Shown: positions 52,636 to 60,137 of the stretch, piece after piece | Layout of the letters: each line of letters begins with the position of its first letter | How positions within the stretch are numbered: position 1 is the first letter of the stretch | Assembly (NCBI RefSeq): GCF_046054195.1 | Contig: NZ_JBEQCS010000017.1 | Coordinates: forward strand, 41,329 to 105,328 | Length of the DNA: 64,000 nucleotides | Direction: 5' to 3' | DNA from: Celerinatantimonas sp046054195 | Lineage (GTDB): Bacteria > Pseudomonadota > Gammaproteobacteria > Enterobacterales > Celerinatantimonadaceae | Position numbers and translations under genes: made by a program | The notes under the pieces: model-generated | What the model was told of the DNA's origin: nothing | The model's input: only the letters and a program-made list of their open reading frames with translations | Databases searched by the model: none

Positions 52636-54188
52636 GAGTTTATGATCCTTGGATTTTCGATAATACTGACGCGTCCAAGCTGGTGGACGATTTGTTTGCC
52701 CTGCCACTTGCTATCGCAACGTTTCGGACTGTCTTTTCGATAATGGCTGCCGCGACTTTCGTCACGAAGCAGCGCTGATTGAGTAATGAGTTTGGCAAGA
52801 GCCCAAGCATTGGCTATTTCTATCTGCTTGCTGCAAGCATTTCGGTAGTGAGTGATTTGGCAATCGACATGCGCTAACTTGTCTCTAAGGGCGGTGAGTC
52901 CCTCGCTGCTGCGCTCAATTGCCAATGCTTCGTTAAGCCAGTTTTGTAGTGTTGGTAAACTGAGCGTGGGCACTTCAATGGTAAGTGAAGGCGATGACTG
53001 CACGCTCGGCATCTGTGTTATTTGGGCATGGCTAAGTGCCATTGCCACGCGTTTGCCCGTGACTAATCCTTCTAATAACGAATTGCTAGCGAGTCGATTG
53101 GCGCCGTGCAACCCGGTGCAGGCGACTTCGCCAATGGCATAAAGACCGGGAAGCGAGCTTTGGGAATTTTCATCGACTTTGATGCCGCCCATTAGGAAAT
53201 GCATTCCAGGCGAAACTGGAATTTTGCCGGTATCTAAATCAATTTGGGCCGTATCGCATAATTTACTAATGGTCGGGAAGTGATCCCGAAAATGTTGAAC
53301 CGGGCGAATATTTAGATAGATTTGGTGGCCACTTTGCGCTTCTCGCTGCAAAACCCTTGCAACCACATCACGAGGCGCCAGATCAGCCATTGGATGAATG
53401 CCAGCCATGACTGCGCGGCCATGCTCATCTTCTAAAGTAGCTCCCTGACCTCGAACGGCTTCAGAGACTAACCCGAATACGTGCTGCTGGTTTATCAGCA
53501 AGGTGGGATGAAACTGGGTAAATTCGAGATCAACCAGCGCTGCGCCTGCACGATAGGCCATCATCAAGCCATCGCCGGTGAGTGTCTTATTATTGGTTGT
53601 CACCGGATAAAGCTGTCCGCAGCCGCCAGTTGAAAGCACCACGGCATCGGCTTTAAGTGTGATCAGTTGTCCATCACTTTGTTTATAAATAGCCCCGATA
53701 CAACGCTTGTTATCGGCGCTTTTAACCAGTTCCAGTACTTGTGCTGATTGAATTAGCTGAACATTTTTAGGCAACTGTTTGAGCAAATATTGCACTAAAA
53801 TCCGGCCGGTTTGATCGCCGCCCGCATGAAAGATCCGGTTTTGCGAATGAGCACCTTCTTTACCCAGTCTTGGTTGCATCGAAGGGGTTTTATCAAAAGG
53901 ACAGCCACGCTTTAAAAGCTCGAGCACGATGGCTTTGCCCTCACGGATAATCGCCTCTGATGCTACTTGGTCGTTATGTCCGGCGCCAGCCTCAAGCGTA
54001 TCGTGTAAATGTTGCTCAATAGAATCATCCGGCAAATAGGAAGTGGCGATTCCACCCTGAGCAAGCATGGAGTTACTATCATCGGTGGTTGTCTTAGTCA
54101 GAATAATGATTTCACAATCATCAGATGCATGTGCGGCCAGTGACAAGGCGGCAATCCCGGAACCAATAACAATGATACGAGTTGACAT
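52605..54188 (-). CDS. nadB: L-aspartate oxidase
   Basis: NadB oxidises L-aspartate to iminoaspartate using FAD, the first step of NAD synthesis. The 527 aa protein starts with the FAD motif VIGSGIAALSLAAHA (about 6-20), has SMLAQGGIATSYLPDDSIEQHLHDTL, GAHSQNRIFHAGGDQTGRI, LSTGGCGQLYP, EFTQFHPT, GVKVDENS-like and GEVACTGLHGANRLASNSLLEGLV. The length matches Bacillus NadB (about 531 aa). It is the first gene of the nad operon and is divergent from the cysteine desulfurase-like gene. Confidence 0.95.
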   Translation of the reverse strand: MSTRIIVIGSGIAALSLAAHASDDCEIIILTKTTTDDSNSMLAQGGIATSYLPDDSIEQHLHDTLEAGAGHNDQVASEAIIREGKAIVLELLKRGCPFDKTPSMQPRLGKEGAHSQNRIFHAGGDQTGRILVQYLLKQLPKNVQLIQSAQVLELVKSADNKRCIGAIYKQSDGQLITLKADAVVLSTGGCGQLYPVTTNNKTLTGDGLMMAYRAGAALVDLEFTQFHPTLLINQQHVFGLVSEAVRGQGATLEDEHGRAVMAGIHPMADLAPRDVVARVLQREAQSGHQIYLNIRPVQHFRDHFPTISKLCDTAQIDLDTGKIPVSPGMHFLMGGIKVDENSQSSLPGLYAIGEVACTGLHGANRLASNSLLEGLVTGKRVAMALSHAQITQMPSVQSSPSLTIEVPTLSLPTLQNWLNEALAIERSSEGLTALRDKLAHVDCQITHYRNACSKQIEIANAWALAKLITQSALLRDESRGSHYRKDSPKRCDSKWQGKQIVHQLGRVSIIENPRIINSCTTSNFAHC

Positions 54189-54190
54189 AA

Positions 54191-54241
54191 TTCTATGTGT
54201 TTACATGTGTCTTGACACATAGAATGTCATAGCCCTAGGAT
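54191..54241. promoter_or_regulatory. NiaR-type operator and promoter between nadB and nifS-like gene
   Basis: The 90-bp divergent gap contains TTCTATGTGT (54191-54200) and its exact complement ACACATAGAA (54215-54224), and inside them the palindrome ATGTGTC-TT-GACACAT (54205-54220). TTGACA at 54212-54217, part of the palindrome, with TAGGAT at 54236-54241 gives an 18-bp spaced promoter for the nifS-like gene. Repression by the NiaR protein with niacin as co-repressor is expected at such TGTGTC/GACACA elements. Confidence 0.72.
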
Positions 54242-54278
54242 AATCTCAACGAGATTTATTTAACTATGAGTTATCGCT

Positions 54279-55406
54279 TTGATTTACTTAGATTATGCGG
54301 CGTCAACGCCCGTTAGTGAGGAAGCTCTTGAGGCTTTTTCGCAGTTAAGCCGTCACTATTTTGCCAATGCCAGCAGTTTACATGATCTTGGCACTCAGAC
54401 GGATGCCGTCGTGAGTTATGCCAAACGCTATTTGGCTCAATTGCTTGATACTACCAGTGACGAGGTGTTTTTTACCGATAGTGGCTCGCACTCCAATATC
54501 TATGCGTTGCTCTCGCTAGCTAAAGCGCTGCCAAAGAATAAAAACCATATTCTTATGAGTCAGATGGAACACTCGTCAGTATTTAGTGCCGCCCAGATGC
54601 TTCGTGAGCAGGGTTTTTGGGTTGAAAGTATTGCGCCGAATGCCAGTGGCGAGATTGATGAGCAGTGTCTGAGCAATGCGCTGCGTGAAGAAACGGGGTT
54701 GGTCAGTATTCAACATGTTAATTCAGAAACCGGCATCATTCAGCCATTGGCGCGGCTTTGCCCAATCTTAAAACGCTCTGGTATCACAGTGCATTGCGAT
54801 GCAGTGCAGAGCTTTTCCAAGCTTGATGTTTCACATACTAAGTTAGGTGCCGATGCGATTACTTTGGCAGGGCACAAAGTATATGCTCCCAAAGGGGTTG
54901 GAGTCGTCTCTTTTTCTAAAAATGTGCCTTGGCAGAGCGTTTACTCGGGTAATCATCAGCAGCATGGCTTTTATCCGGGGACTCTTAATGCGCCACTGAT
55001 TGGCGCATTTGTAGCATCGTGTGAGCAACTATGGCCCAAGCGCGAGAAAATTAACGCGCATCTTCAAAATTTGCGAGCGCAGCTTGTCACGCAGATCCGC
55101 TCGCGCGAGTTACCCATAGAGCTCTTTGATGACAAGCGCGGGGCAATCTTGCCGGGAATTTTTGGGGCTTTTTATCAAGGTCTGCAAGGGCAATATGTTA
55201 TGCTAGAGAGCAATCGTCATGGCGTTTGTATTGCCACTGGAAGTGCGTGTCGGGTCGGTCTTGATGAGATTTCCCCAACGCTTAAAGCTTTGGGATATAG
55301 CGCAGAAAAAGCCGCTCAGTTTTTTCGAGCATCCTTTGGTAAGGATACGCAGCTTTCAGAGATAACGGCGTTTGTAGATGTACTTGAGCAATTACGGCCA
55401 ACATAA
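54279..55406 (+). CDS. NifS-like cysteine desulfurase of the nad locus
   Basis: This PLP enzyme takes sulfur from cysteine for an Fe-S cluster. The 375 aa protein has IYLDYAASTPVSEEAL at the start, NASSLHDLGT, the HVNSETGIIQP block, DAVQSFSKLDV, the PLP lysine K200 in AGHKVYAPKG and the catalytic loop ATGSACRVGLDE with Cys324. Translation appears to start at TTG 54279, since the ATG at 54266 is out of frame and no other in-frame start is seen; the ribosome-binding site is weak. It lies divergent from nadB and upstream of niaR, as in Bacillus, where NifS matures the NadA cluster. Confidence 0.9.
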   Translation: MIYLDYAASTPVSEEALEAFSQLSRHYFANASSLHDLGTQTDAVVSYAKRYLAQLLDTTSDEVFFTDSGSHSNIYALLSLAKALPKNKNHILMSQMEHSSVFSAAQMLREQGFWVESIAPNASGEIDEQCLSNALREETGLVSIQHVNSETGIIQPLARLCPILKRSGITVHCDAVQSFSKLDVSHTKLGADAITLAGHKVYAPKGVGVVSFSKNVPWQSVYSGNHQQHGFYPGTLNAPLIGAFVASCEQLWPKREKINAHLQNLRAQLVTQIRSRELPIELFDDKRGAILPGIFGAFYQGLQGQYVMLESNRHGVCIATGSACRVGLDEISPTLKALGYSAEKAAQFFRASFGKDTQLSEITAFVDVLEQLRPT

Positions 55407-55421
55407 TTAAGATAGGATTTT

Positions 55422-55961
55422 ATGGGACAAAAACTAATTGGCGAACAGCGACGGACTCGAATTTTAGAGCTTTTAAAAAATGGTTCAGCCCCACTTACGG
55501 GCAGTGAGTTGGCGCAAATGGCGTCGGTTTCCCGGCAAGTCATCGTGCAGGATATTGCGCTGTTAAAGGCGCGCAATGAGCCGATTATTCCAACGAGCCA
55601 AGGGTATATCTATCACAGCTTAAATGCTGCCGCACCGGTGATGGTTGAGCAGATTGTGGCCTGCCAGCACGATGGCGAACAAACTCAAGATGAGCTATTA
55701 CTGATGGTCGATTATGGCCTGAGCGTTAAAAATGTCATTGTTGAGCACGCGTTATATGGCGAAATTACAGCGCAATTGCATATTCGGACCCGTAAAGATG
55801 TTGAAGCATTTATGCAAAAAATGCGCAGCTCTGGAGCATCTTACCTCTTTGAATTAACCGGCGGCGTGCATTTGCATACACTGAGCGCGCCATCACAACA
55901 GATGATAGATGATGCCTTGGTGGCACTTCGCGAAGCTGGCTTTTTGGTGAGCGAAGCATAA
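55422..55961 (+). CDS. niaR: niacin-responsive NAD repressor NiaR (YrxA type)
   Basis: This 179 aa protein has an HTH domain at about 8-62 (RRTRILELLKNGSAPLTGSELAQMASVSRQVIVQDIALLKARN) followed by a 3H domain at about 70-178. The three histidines that name the domain can be placed in VEQIVACQHD or VEHALYGEI, LHIRTRKDV and GGVHLHTL. NiaR proteins repress nad genes with niacin bound. It follows the nifS-like gene by 15 bp, an operon seen in Bacillus. In proteobacteria other regulators (NadR, NrtR, NadQ) are the usual ones. Confidence 0.88.
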   Translation: MGQKLIGEQRRTRILELLKNGSAPLTGSELAQMASVSRQVIVQDIALLKARNEPIIPTSQGYIYHSLNAAAPVMVEQIVACQHDGEQTQDELLLMVDYGLSVKNVIVEHALYGEITAQLHIRTRKDVEAFMQKMRSSGASYLFELTGGVHLHTLSAPSQQMIDDALVALREAGFLVSEA

Positions 55962-56259
55962 TTTCTGCTGCTGCTTTTTATCGGTGTCTGGTTTGGCCAG
56001 GCACTTGACCCACCGCGTGATTTGATACTAAAGTGAGTCTCACAATAGAACGCTTGGCAAGTAGGCCCTTAGCTTATGAGCAGTAGCGATATCAGAGCCA
56101 GAGCGTTTCATGAATCCTCTTGTTTGAAACTTGCACTTATAATCTTTTCAGTGTTTGGAAACTGTCGCTAATTCATACTTTAAAGCCGCTTTGCCCAAAG
56201 CAATAACAACACAACATCTCATTTTTGAAGCGATTAATAATACAGGTGACTTAAACACA
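55962..56259. other. gap upstream of the RraA operon
   Basis: This 298-bp stretch contains no credible gene. It ends in ACAGGTGAC, the ribosome-binding site of the RraA-family gene. It presumably holds that operon's promoter; a frame open from a TTG at 56155 can extend the RraA protein but is not needed. Confidence 0.5.
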
Positions 56260-56889
56260 ATGATTGATCTCAACTCTTTTGCCGAATTTTCAACATGCGA
56301 CTACGGTGATGTTCTGCCTGAAGGCTCCTATATGGACTGTGGAATCAAAGCCTTATGGTCTGGTGGCCCTCGTTTGGTCGGAACGGCTTATACCGTCAAA
56401 TGTGATCCAGGCGACAACCTGATGGTCCATGCCGCAATTTATCAAGCCCCAGCCGGTTCAGTGTTGGTGATTAATGGCGGCGATAACAATTTTGCGGTTG
56501 CTGGCGGGCATGTCTGCGCAGCGGCAGCAGAGCGCGGCATCAGAGGATTTATCATTGATGGCGTAATTCGTGATGTGGTCGAAATCGAAGAGATGGGATT
56601 TGCTGTCTATGCCCGTGGCAATGTTCCTAAACCGGGTCGAAAAGAAAAACTTGGTGAAGTTGAGCAGCCGATCACTTGCGGTGGAATTACCGTTAACAAC
56701 GGCGATATTGTGATCGCCGATGAAGAGGGCATTGTGGCGTTTGATAGTAATCAGGCCGAGGAGATCTTAGCCAAAGCCAAAGAAGCTGCTATTGAAGGGA
56801 ATATGCCACTGGCTGAGTGGAAAGTTGGGCATTATAAAAAAATATCAGCTTTAGTGGCATCGCTAACCAAACAAGCTGAGCAAAAATAA
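56260..56889 (+). CDS. RraA family aldolase/hydrolase-like protein
   Basis: This protein of about 209 aa belongs to the RraA/HMG aldolase (CHMOA aldolase) family. It shows the family core GTAYTVKCDPGDNLMVHAAIYQAPAGSVLVINGGDNNFAVAGGHVCAAAAERGIRGFIIDGVIRDV, where the R and D of DGVIRDV bind metal and pyruvate, and GDIVIADEEGIVAF near the end. Members are 4-hydroxy-4-methyl-2-oxoglutarate or 4-carboxy-4-hydroxy-2-oxoadipate aldolases, oxaloacetate decarboxylases or RNase E inhibitors. In this operon a catabolic aldolase or decarboxylase is more likely. ATG 56260 has AGGTGA 10 bases upstream. Confidence 0.85.
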   Translation: MIDLNSFAEFSTCDYGDVLPEGSYMDCGIKALWSGGPRLVGTAYTVKCDPGDNLMVHAAIYQAPAGSVLVINGGDNNFAVAGGHVCAAAAERGIRGFIIDGVIRDVVEIEEMGFAVYARGNVPKPGRKEKLGEVEQPITCGGITVNNGDIVIADEEGIVAFDSNQAEEILAKAKEAAIEGNMPLAEWKVGHYKKISALVASLTKQAEQK

Positions 56890-57101
56890 TCAGCTCTTTT
56901 TAAAATTACACTTCTGTGAAATCGGCCATGTTCTTTCATCAGCGCATGGCTGATTGAGTCTCATTAAATCCTCATCTCGCTTTCATTAGTAGAGTTCTCA
57001 GCGATTCGTTTTTTCCAAATCATTAACCCATTAATTTGTGATTTATTCGCGCTGTTGCGCATGTGAGTCTTAACTAAATTTTTGTGCCGATAGGACGCAT
57101 T

Positions 57102-57518
57102 ATGCCGACTCATACCCGTATTCGTATGTTTAACACGAAAGAAACTTACCCCAATCAAAGTTTAGATAATGATCTTTGTCAGGCTGTTCGAGCTGGAAAT
57201 ACTGTCTATGTCAGAGGACAAATCGGAACCGATTTTGCGGGCAACTTAGTCGGGTTAGGTAATCCTCAGGCGCAAGCTGAGCAGGCGATGAAAAACGTAA
57301 AGCAGCTTTTAGAAGAGGCCGGCTCTAGTCTTTCTCATATCGTAAAAACCACCACATACATAACTGATCCTCGTTATCGCGAAGCTGTTTATGTGGAGGT
57401 TGGTAAATGGCTTAAAGGTGTTTTTCCCATCTCCACAGGGATTGTGGTCGCAGGATTAGCACAGCCTGAATGGCTCATGGAAATAGACGTTATTGCTGTG
57501 ATCCCTGATGAAGATTAA
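57102..57518 (+). CDS. RidA family protein
   Basis: This protein of 138 aa is a trimeric RidA/YjgF/UK114 family member: LCQAVRAGNTVYVRGQIGTDFAGNLVG, QAEQAMKNVKQLLEEAGSSLSHIVKTTTYITDPRYREAVY and GVFPISTGIVVAGLAQPEWLMEIDVIAV. Canonical RidA imine hydrolases carry Arg105 in a CxARxxVxV motif; here the matching VAGLAQPEWLMEIDV has no Arg, so it is a non-RidA subgroup (Rid1-7) protein of likely catabolic role. It lies in the same direction between the RraA and GST genes. Confidence 0.85.
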   Translation: MPTHTRIRMFNTKETYPNQSLDNDLCQAVRAGNTVYVRGQIGTDFAGNLVGLGNPQAQAEQAMKNVKQLLEEAGSSLSHIVKTTTYITDPRYREAVYVEVGKWLKGVFPISTGIVVAGLAQPEWLMEIDVIAVIPDED

Positions 57519-57572
57519 GCCTATATTTGGTTTGTTTCATGAGCACTCATATTCATTAAAAGGAGAGCCCTA

Positions 57573-58196
57573 ATGTATCAGCTGTATTATGCTTTAACCT
57601 CTGCTTATGTTCGCAAAGTCATGGTGAGCGCCTATTGCTTAGGAATCACTGAGCAAATTGAAAAGCTTGATTGTGCCGCTCATCCCATTCATCGAGACCA
57701 GCGCATTGCTTCATTCAATCCACTGGCAAAAATTCCGGCCATGGCAACCCCCACAGGTTTGATGCTCTATGACAGCCGGGTCATTTGTGAGTATTTAAAT
57801 CACGAGCATCACGGGTCACTTTTCCCTGAATCGGGCCAAGAGCGCTGGCGTGCGCTTAGTCAACAATCACTCGGTGATGGTTTAGTAGATGCCGCGCTTT
57901 TAGCCCGTTATGAGAAAACCGCTCGTCCAGACGATAAGCAATGGGATGGCTGGATTGATGCGCAATTAGTGAAGGTTGATGCAGCGGTTAAGGAGATTGA
58001 AGCTCAAGTAGCTGCCAGTCCATTTAATGTTGAGCCTAAAACCATCGGTTTAATCAGCATTGGCTGCGCGCTGGGATATCTGGATTTTCGTTATCCAGAC
58101 ATAGACTGGCGGCAGAGCGCACCAAACGCAGCCGACTGGTTTGATGAATTTAAGCGCCATCCTGCGATGAGCACGACATTACCGGTAGATCATTAG
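57573..58196 (+). CDS. glutathione S-transferase family protein
   Basis: The 207 aa protein has an N-terminal thioredoxin-like GST domain (residues 1-80: YYALTSAYVRKVMVSAY with Ser/Tyr near the glutathione site, FNPLAKIPAM and LYDSRVICEYLNHEH) and an all-alpha C-terminal domain with DFRYPDIDW near 170. It resembles the YibF subgroup. In an operon with RraA, RidA and AroQ-like genes it may isomerise a cis-unsaturated acid, as maleylpyruvate or maleylacetoacetate isomerases do; that is inference. The AroQ-like gene follows 8 bp downstream. Confidence 0.85.
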   Translation: MYQLYYALTSAYVRKVMVSAYCLGITEQIEKLDCAAHPIHRDQRIASFNPLAKIPAMATPTGLMLYDSRVICEYLNHEHHGSLFPESGQERWRALSQQSLGDGLVDAALLARYEKTARPDDKQWDGWIDAQLVKVDAAVKEIEAQVAASPFNVEPKTIGLISIGCALGYLDFRYPDIDWRQSAPNAADWFDEFKRHPAMSTTLPVDH

Positions 58197-58204
58197 GAGA
58201 TCAG

Positions 58205-58645
58205 TTGATGACGAAAACAGTGTTTTTTCTAAATGGGCCCAATGCCAATCTCTATGGACTGGATGATAAAGGAACCTATGGCAGCGATAGTTTTGAAAGC
58301 ATCCAACAGCAGTGTCTTGAACATGCCAAAAGCCTTGGTTTGACCCTCGATTTTCGCCAATCGAATCATGAAGGCGTGCTCGTTGATTGGATCCAAGAAG
58401 CGCGATTAAGCGCCGATGCGATTGTAATTAATGCCGCCGGATTGACGTATAGCTCCGTACCCATTTTGGATGCTTTGTTGGCATTTAATGGTCCGATTAT
58501 CGAAGCGCACATGAGTAATATCTGGCAGCGGGAGCCATTTCGTCATCACTCATATATCTCTAAAGCGGCAACCGGAGTGATTGCCGGATTAGGTGTGACA
58601 GGCTATCGTTTGGCGTTGAGTGCCGTTAGTGAGTTGCTAAAGTAG
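58205..58645 (+). CDS. AroQ-like (type II dehydroquinase fold) protein with altered active site
   Basis: The 146 aa protein has the type II 3-dehydroquinate dehydratase fold: FFLNGPNANLYG, QSNHEGVLVDWIQEA, VINAAGLTYSSVPILDALLAF, IEAHMSNIWQREPFRHHSYIS and TGVIAGLGVTGYRLAL. The catalytic Tyr (TYG, residue 25-26), the His of AHMSN and the Arg of REPFR are present. Two canonical residues differ: the mobile-loop Arg of GRREPxVYG is replaced by an LDDK loop, and the substrate His in LTHTSV is Tyr. It is therefore likely not a normal shikimate-pathway enzyme. It ends the operon with GST, 34 bp from the convergent LysR gene. Confidence 0.85.
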   Translation: MMTKTVFFLNGPNANLYGLDDKGTYGSDSFESIQQQCLEHAKSLGLTLDFRQSNHEGVLVDWIQEARLSADAIVINAAGLTYSSVPILDALLAFNGPIIEAHMSNIWQREPFRHHSYISKAATGVIAGLGVTGYRLALSAVSELLK

Positions 58646-58679
58646 CCGTCTTACTTGCTGGCGGGCACTCATGGCTGCA

Positions 58680-59651
58680 CTAGCCCGTTTTTAGCAGCGG
58701 CACAATATGCGGGTCATAAAAACTCGGTGCCGCCATGCCAGGAATATATTGGTTTGAGATAAACATTTCGCAGCGCTGGGCAAATGCGCTAATCACTCGA
58801 GTTTTATGCGTGTGTTTAGCGCAGACATAGCCAAGGCTGAGCGCTTGGTTCTCACCTGATAAACGAAGGCTTCTTAAACGCTTACCATCTTGCGATAGAT
58901 TCGCCTTAGGCCGTACGTTATTAAGGCTGTAGCCAATGCCATTGGCAACCATGGTGCGAATGACTTCGCTATTGCGGCTTTTCATTACAATTTCTGGAGT
59001 GACACCCGCATTGCGATACAAGCTTAAGAAATATTCTCGGCTGTATGGGATATCGAGCAAAATAGCAGGATACGGCTCTAAATCTTTTAAGGTTACAGCG
59101 CTTTGCTCAGCTAACGGGTGATTTTCGCCAACCATCACATACGGGGGTAGCTCAGCAAGCGGCGTAAATTCAAGATCGTTAAAGGTGGTAAGATCGTAGC
59201 TTAATGCGATATCTATCTCAGCGGTTTTAAGCTTATTGAGTAAGTCTTCATGGTTACCTTCAACGAGCGATACGCTCACCCCTGGAAACGCTTTGCCAAA
59301 GCCATAAATTAGCTCAGGCGATAGCATCGGTGCTAATGTTTCCATACAGCCAATGCGAATGGGACCTCTGACACTATTGAGTGATTCTGAAGCGATGGTA
59401 TAGAGATTATTCATCTGCTCGATAATGAGTTTTGCCTCTGTCATCACTTGTTGTCCGACAGGGGTGAGAGTTATCCCTTGAGCGTGATGGCGGACAAACA
59501 ACTGAGCCCCTAATTCTGCCTCGATGTGGGTAATAGCAGCTGAAATAGATGAGGATGATACAAAGATATTCTCTGATGCCCCCAAGATACTTCCGGCCTC
59601 TCCTGAGGCAATAAAATATTCTAACTGCCGCTGTGTGATTCGACTGAGCAT
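58680..59651 (-). CDS. LysR-family regulator
   Basis: The 323 aa regulator starts MLSRITQRQLEYFIASGEAGSILGASENIFVSSSSISAAITHIEAELG, a LysR HTH with an unusual Ser-rich recognition helix, and continues with a CbbR/CynR-like effector domain (PIRIGCMETLAPMLSPELIYGF). It is convergent to the AroQ-like gene and 486 bp upstream of the divergent flavoprotein gene. It probably controls the RraA-to-AroQ operon, the flavoprotein gene, or both. Confidence 0.85.
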   Translation of the reverse strand: MLSRITQRQLEYFIASGEAGSILGASENIFVSSSSISAAITHIEAELGAQLFVRHHAQGITLTPVGQQVMTEAKLIIEQMNNLYTIASESLNSVRGPIRIGCMETLAPMLSPELIYGFGKAFPGVSVSLVEGNHEDLLNKLKTAEIDIALSYDLTTFNDLEFTPLAELPPYVMVGENHPLAEQSAVTLKDLEPYPAILLDIPYSREYFLSLYRNAGVTPEIVMKSRNSEVIRTMVANGIGYSLNNVRPKANLSQDGKRLRSLRLSGENQALSLGYVCAKHTHKTRVISAFAQRCEMFISNQYIPGMAAPSFYDPHIVPLLKTG

Positions 59652-60137
59652 ATTAATACCTTCGCTTTATTGTTCTTTTAACCGAACTTGGATAACGAAT
59701 AATTAGCAAAAGTTATGCCTAATGTTCTTATTCTATTTATAAAATGTTATCGATATGTTTACTGGGCGATCACTCAAGCAACTCTTTTGATTCACTTCAG
59801 CATTGCTTGTTAAATTGCATTTTTAATTGACCTGTTTTGCCCTGTTATGGGGCGGTTTGATTCGAAAATGAGCACATTATGCACTTTTCCAAGATAAGCC
59901 CGAGAGATTGTCTTTAGGGGCTCATGTGTGTTCTGTTTTTATTTGAAAATACAATTTAACTGATTGTTATGTAAGTAGTTTCTTTTTTCCTAAGCGATGG
60001 GTTCGAAAATTATGATGTGCAATGAAGGACGCTTTGCTCAAACTTTGTGAATAGGCTAATTCAATCGTTATGCTTCTGCTTAAGTGATGCAAGGTCGCTA
60101 ATCACTATCAGTAGCTCATCTTTTTAGGAAAAGAAAA
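59652..60137. promoter_or_regulatory. long divergent region with LysR T-N11-A box
   Basis: This 486-bp region between the LysR gene and the flavoprotein gene has no credible reading frame. It contains TTAT-N7-ATAA at 59728-59742, a T-N11-A palindrome typical of LysR sites, about 77 bases upstream of the LysR start. The region is AT-rich and likely holds both promoters. Confidence 0.5.

Noticed and set aside
52636..52707. A longer NadC reaching further into nadB
   Set aside because: The additional 24 residues are basic, unlike NadC proteins, and the internal ATG has AAGGAT in front and matches the family start.
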